A DNA stretch of 6,569 nt from contig CALGBN010000408.1 of NCBI GenBank assembly GCA_937877765.1, forward strand, positions 1 through 6,569. The letters are read 5' to 3'. The notes beneath the pieces were generated by a model that saw only the letters and a program-made list of their open reading frames with translations, searched no databases and had not been told where the DNA came from. A program made the translations under genes and the position numbers. The DNA is from Candidatus Bathyarchaeota archaeon (GTDB lineage Archaea > Thermoproteota > Bathyarchaeia > TCS64). This document shows, piece by piece, positions 6,266-6,569 of this stretch; the first letter of the stretch is position 1, and each line of letters opens with the position of its first letter.

Positions 6266-6569
6266 ATGATATTTATGGCTCCGCACCCAGTCAAGCCAAA
6301 AGACCTAAGGAAATTCGTATTCATCTCAGACCCCCAGATGAGCCCGGATGGCTCAAAGGTTGCCTATGTGCACACCACCATAGACTACGAGGAGAACGAC
6401 TACGTGAAACACATCTGGCTTCACGACGTCGCTACTGGAAGAGACACCCAGTTCACCAGTGGACCCGGAAAAGATAGTAATCCGCGTTGGAGTCCATCGG
6501 GTGAAAAACTGTTGTTCTTGTCAAGTGGTCGTCAACCAGAAGCCAAACCTGAACTCTACACTATCTATT
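6266..6569 (+). CDS. S9-family peptidase (acylaminoacyl peptidase-like), N-terminal part
   Basis: The first 101 codons of a gene that leaves the window at the right edge. The visible protein has two copies of the beta-propeller signature seen in TolB/DPP-IV-like proteins: ISDPQMSPDGSKVAYVHT and NPRWSPSGEKLLFLSS, with an IWLHDVATGRDTQFT strand between them. This start, with no signal peptide and an early SPDG motif, is typical of S9 oligopeptidases of the acylaminoacyl peptidase (S9C) type, whose alpha/beta-hydrolase domain with Ser, Asp and His would lie some 350-400 residues further on and is not visible. The ATG at 6266 (MIFMAPHP) is chosen from the box A distance; the ATG at 6275 (MAPHPVKP) is an equally good protein start. 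It is divergent from the M14 peptidase, which suggests a shared role in peptide breakdown. A non-peptidase TolB-like propeller protein is possible but less likely. Confidence 0.85.
   Translation, partial: MIFMAPHPVKPKDLRKFVFISDPQMSPDGSKVAYVHTTIDYEENDYVKHIWLHDVATGRDTQFTSGPGKDSNPRWSPSGEKLLFLSSGRQPEAKPELYTIY

Overview
The window reads as a piece of an archaeal genome, probably an anaerobe that lives on peptides or amino acids. Three things point to Archaea. Each transcription unit is preceded by a TATA-like box A with no bacterial -35/-10 pair. For at least two and probably three units, box A lies only about 24 to 29 bases before the start codon, as expected for leaderless mRNAs. The one gene inside an operon instead has a strong Shine-Dalgarno site (GGAGGT), and gene ends are followed by runs of T rather than large GC hairpins. 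A tungstopterin-type aldehyde oxidoreductase fits a strict anaerobe. I cannot name the lineage from sequence alone.

Layout, left to right. Bases 1-75 hold no gene, only two T-runs (read on the minus strand) that probably end the first operon. Bases 76-2225 (minus) are a two-gene operon read from right to left: a 134-residue ferredoxin with sixteen cysteines arranged for four [4Fe-4S] clusters, then a 582-residue aldehyde:ferredoxin oxidoreductase (AOR) family protein, overlapping by the four bases ATGA. Bases 2289-3482 (minus) are a class I PLP-dependent aminotransferase with its own promoter and terminator. Bases 3590-6121 (minus) are a large M14-family metallopeptidase with no signal peptide and a C-terminal glutamine-amidotransferase-like domain. 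A 144-base divergent promoter region follows. From base 6266 (plus) the first about 100 residues of an S9-family (acylaminoacyl peptidase-like) serine peptidase run off the window.

Together the genes suggest peptide catabolism: two cytoplasmic peptidases release amino acids, the aminotransferase turns them into 2-oxoacids, and the AOR with its iron-sulfur subunit oxidises aldehydes and passes the electrons on. The pairing of AOR and ferredoxin resembles the two-subunit WOR5 of Pyrococcus furiosus and the YdhV/YdhY pair of Escherichia coli. The pathway link is an inference from gene content; the substrates cannot be read from the sequence. I found no CRISPR array, mobile element, tRNA, rRNA or clearly new system. 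The most interesting points are the departures of the AOR from the classical active-site motif and the clean split between leaderless and Shine-Dalgarno starts.
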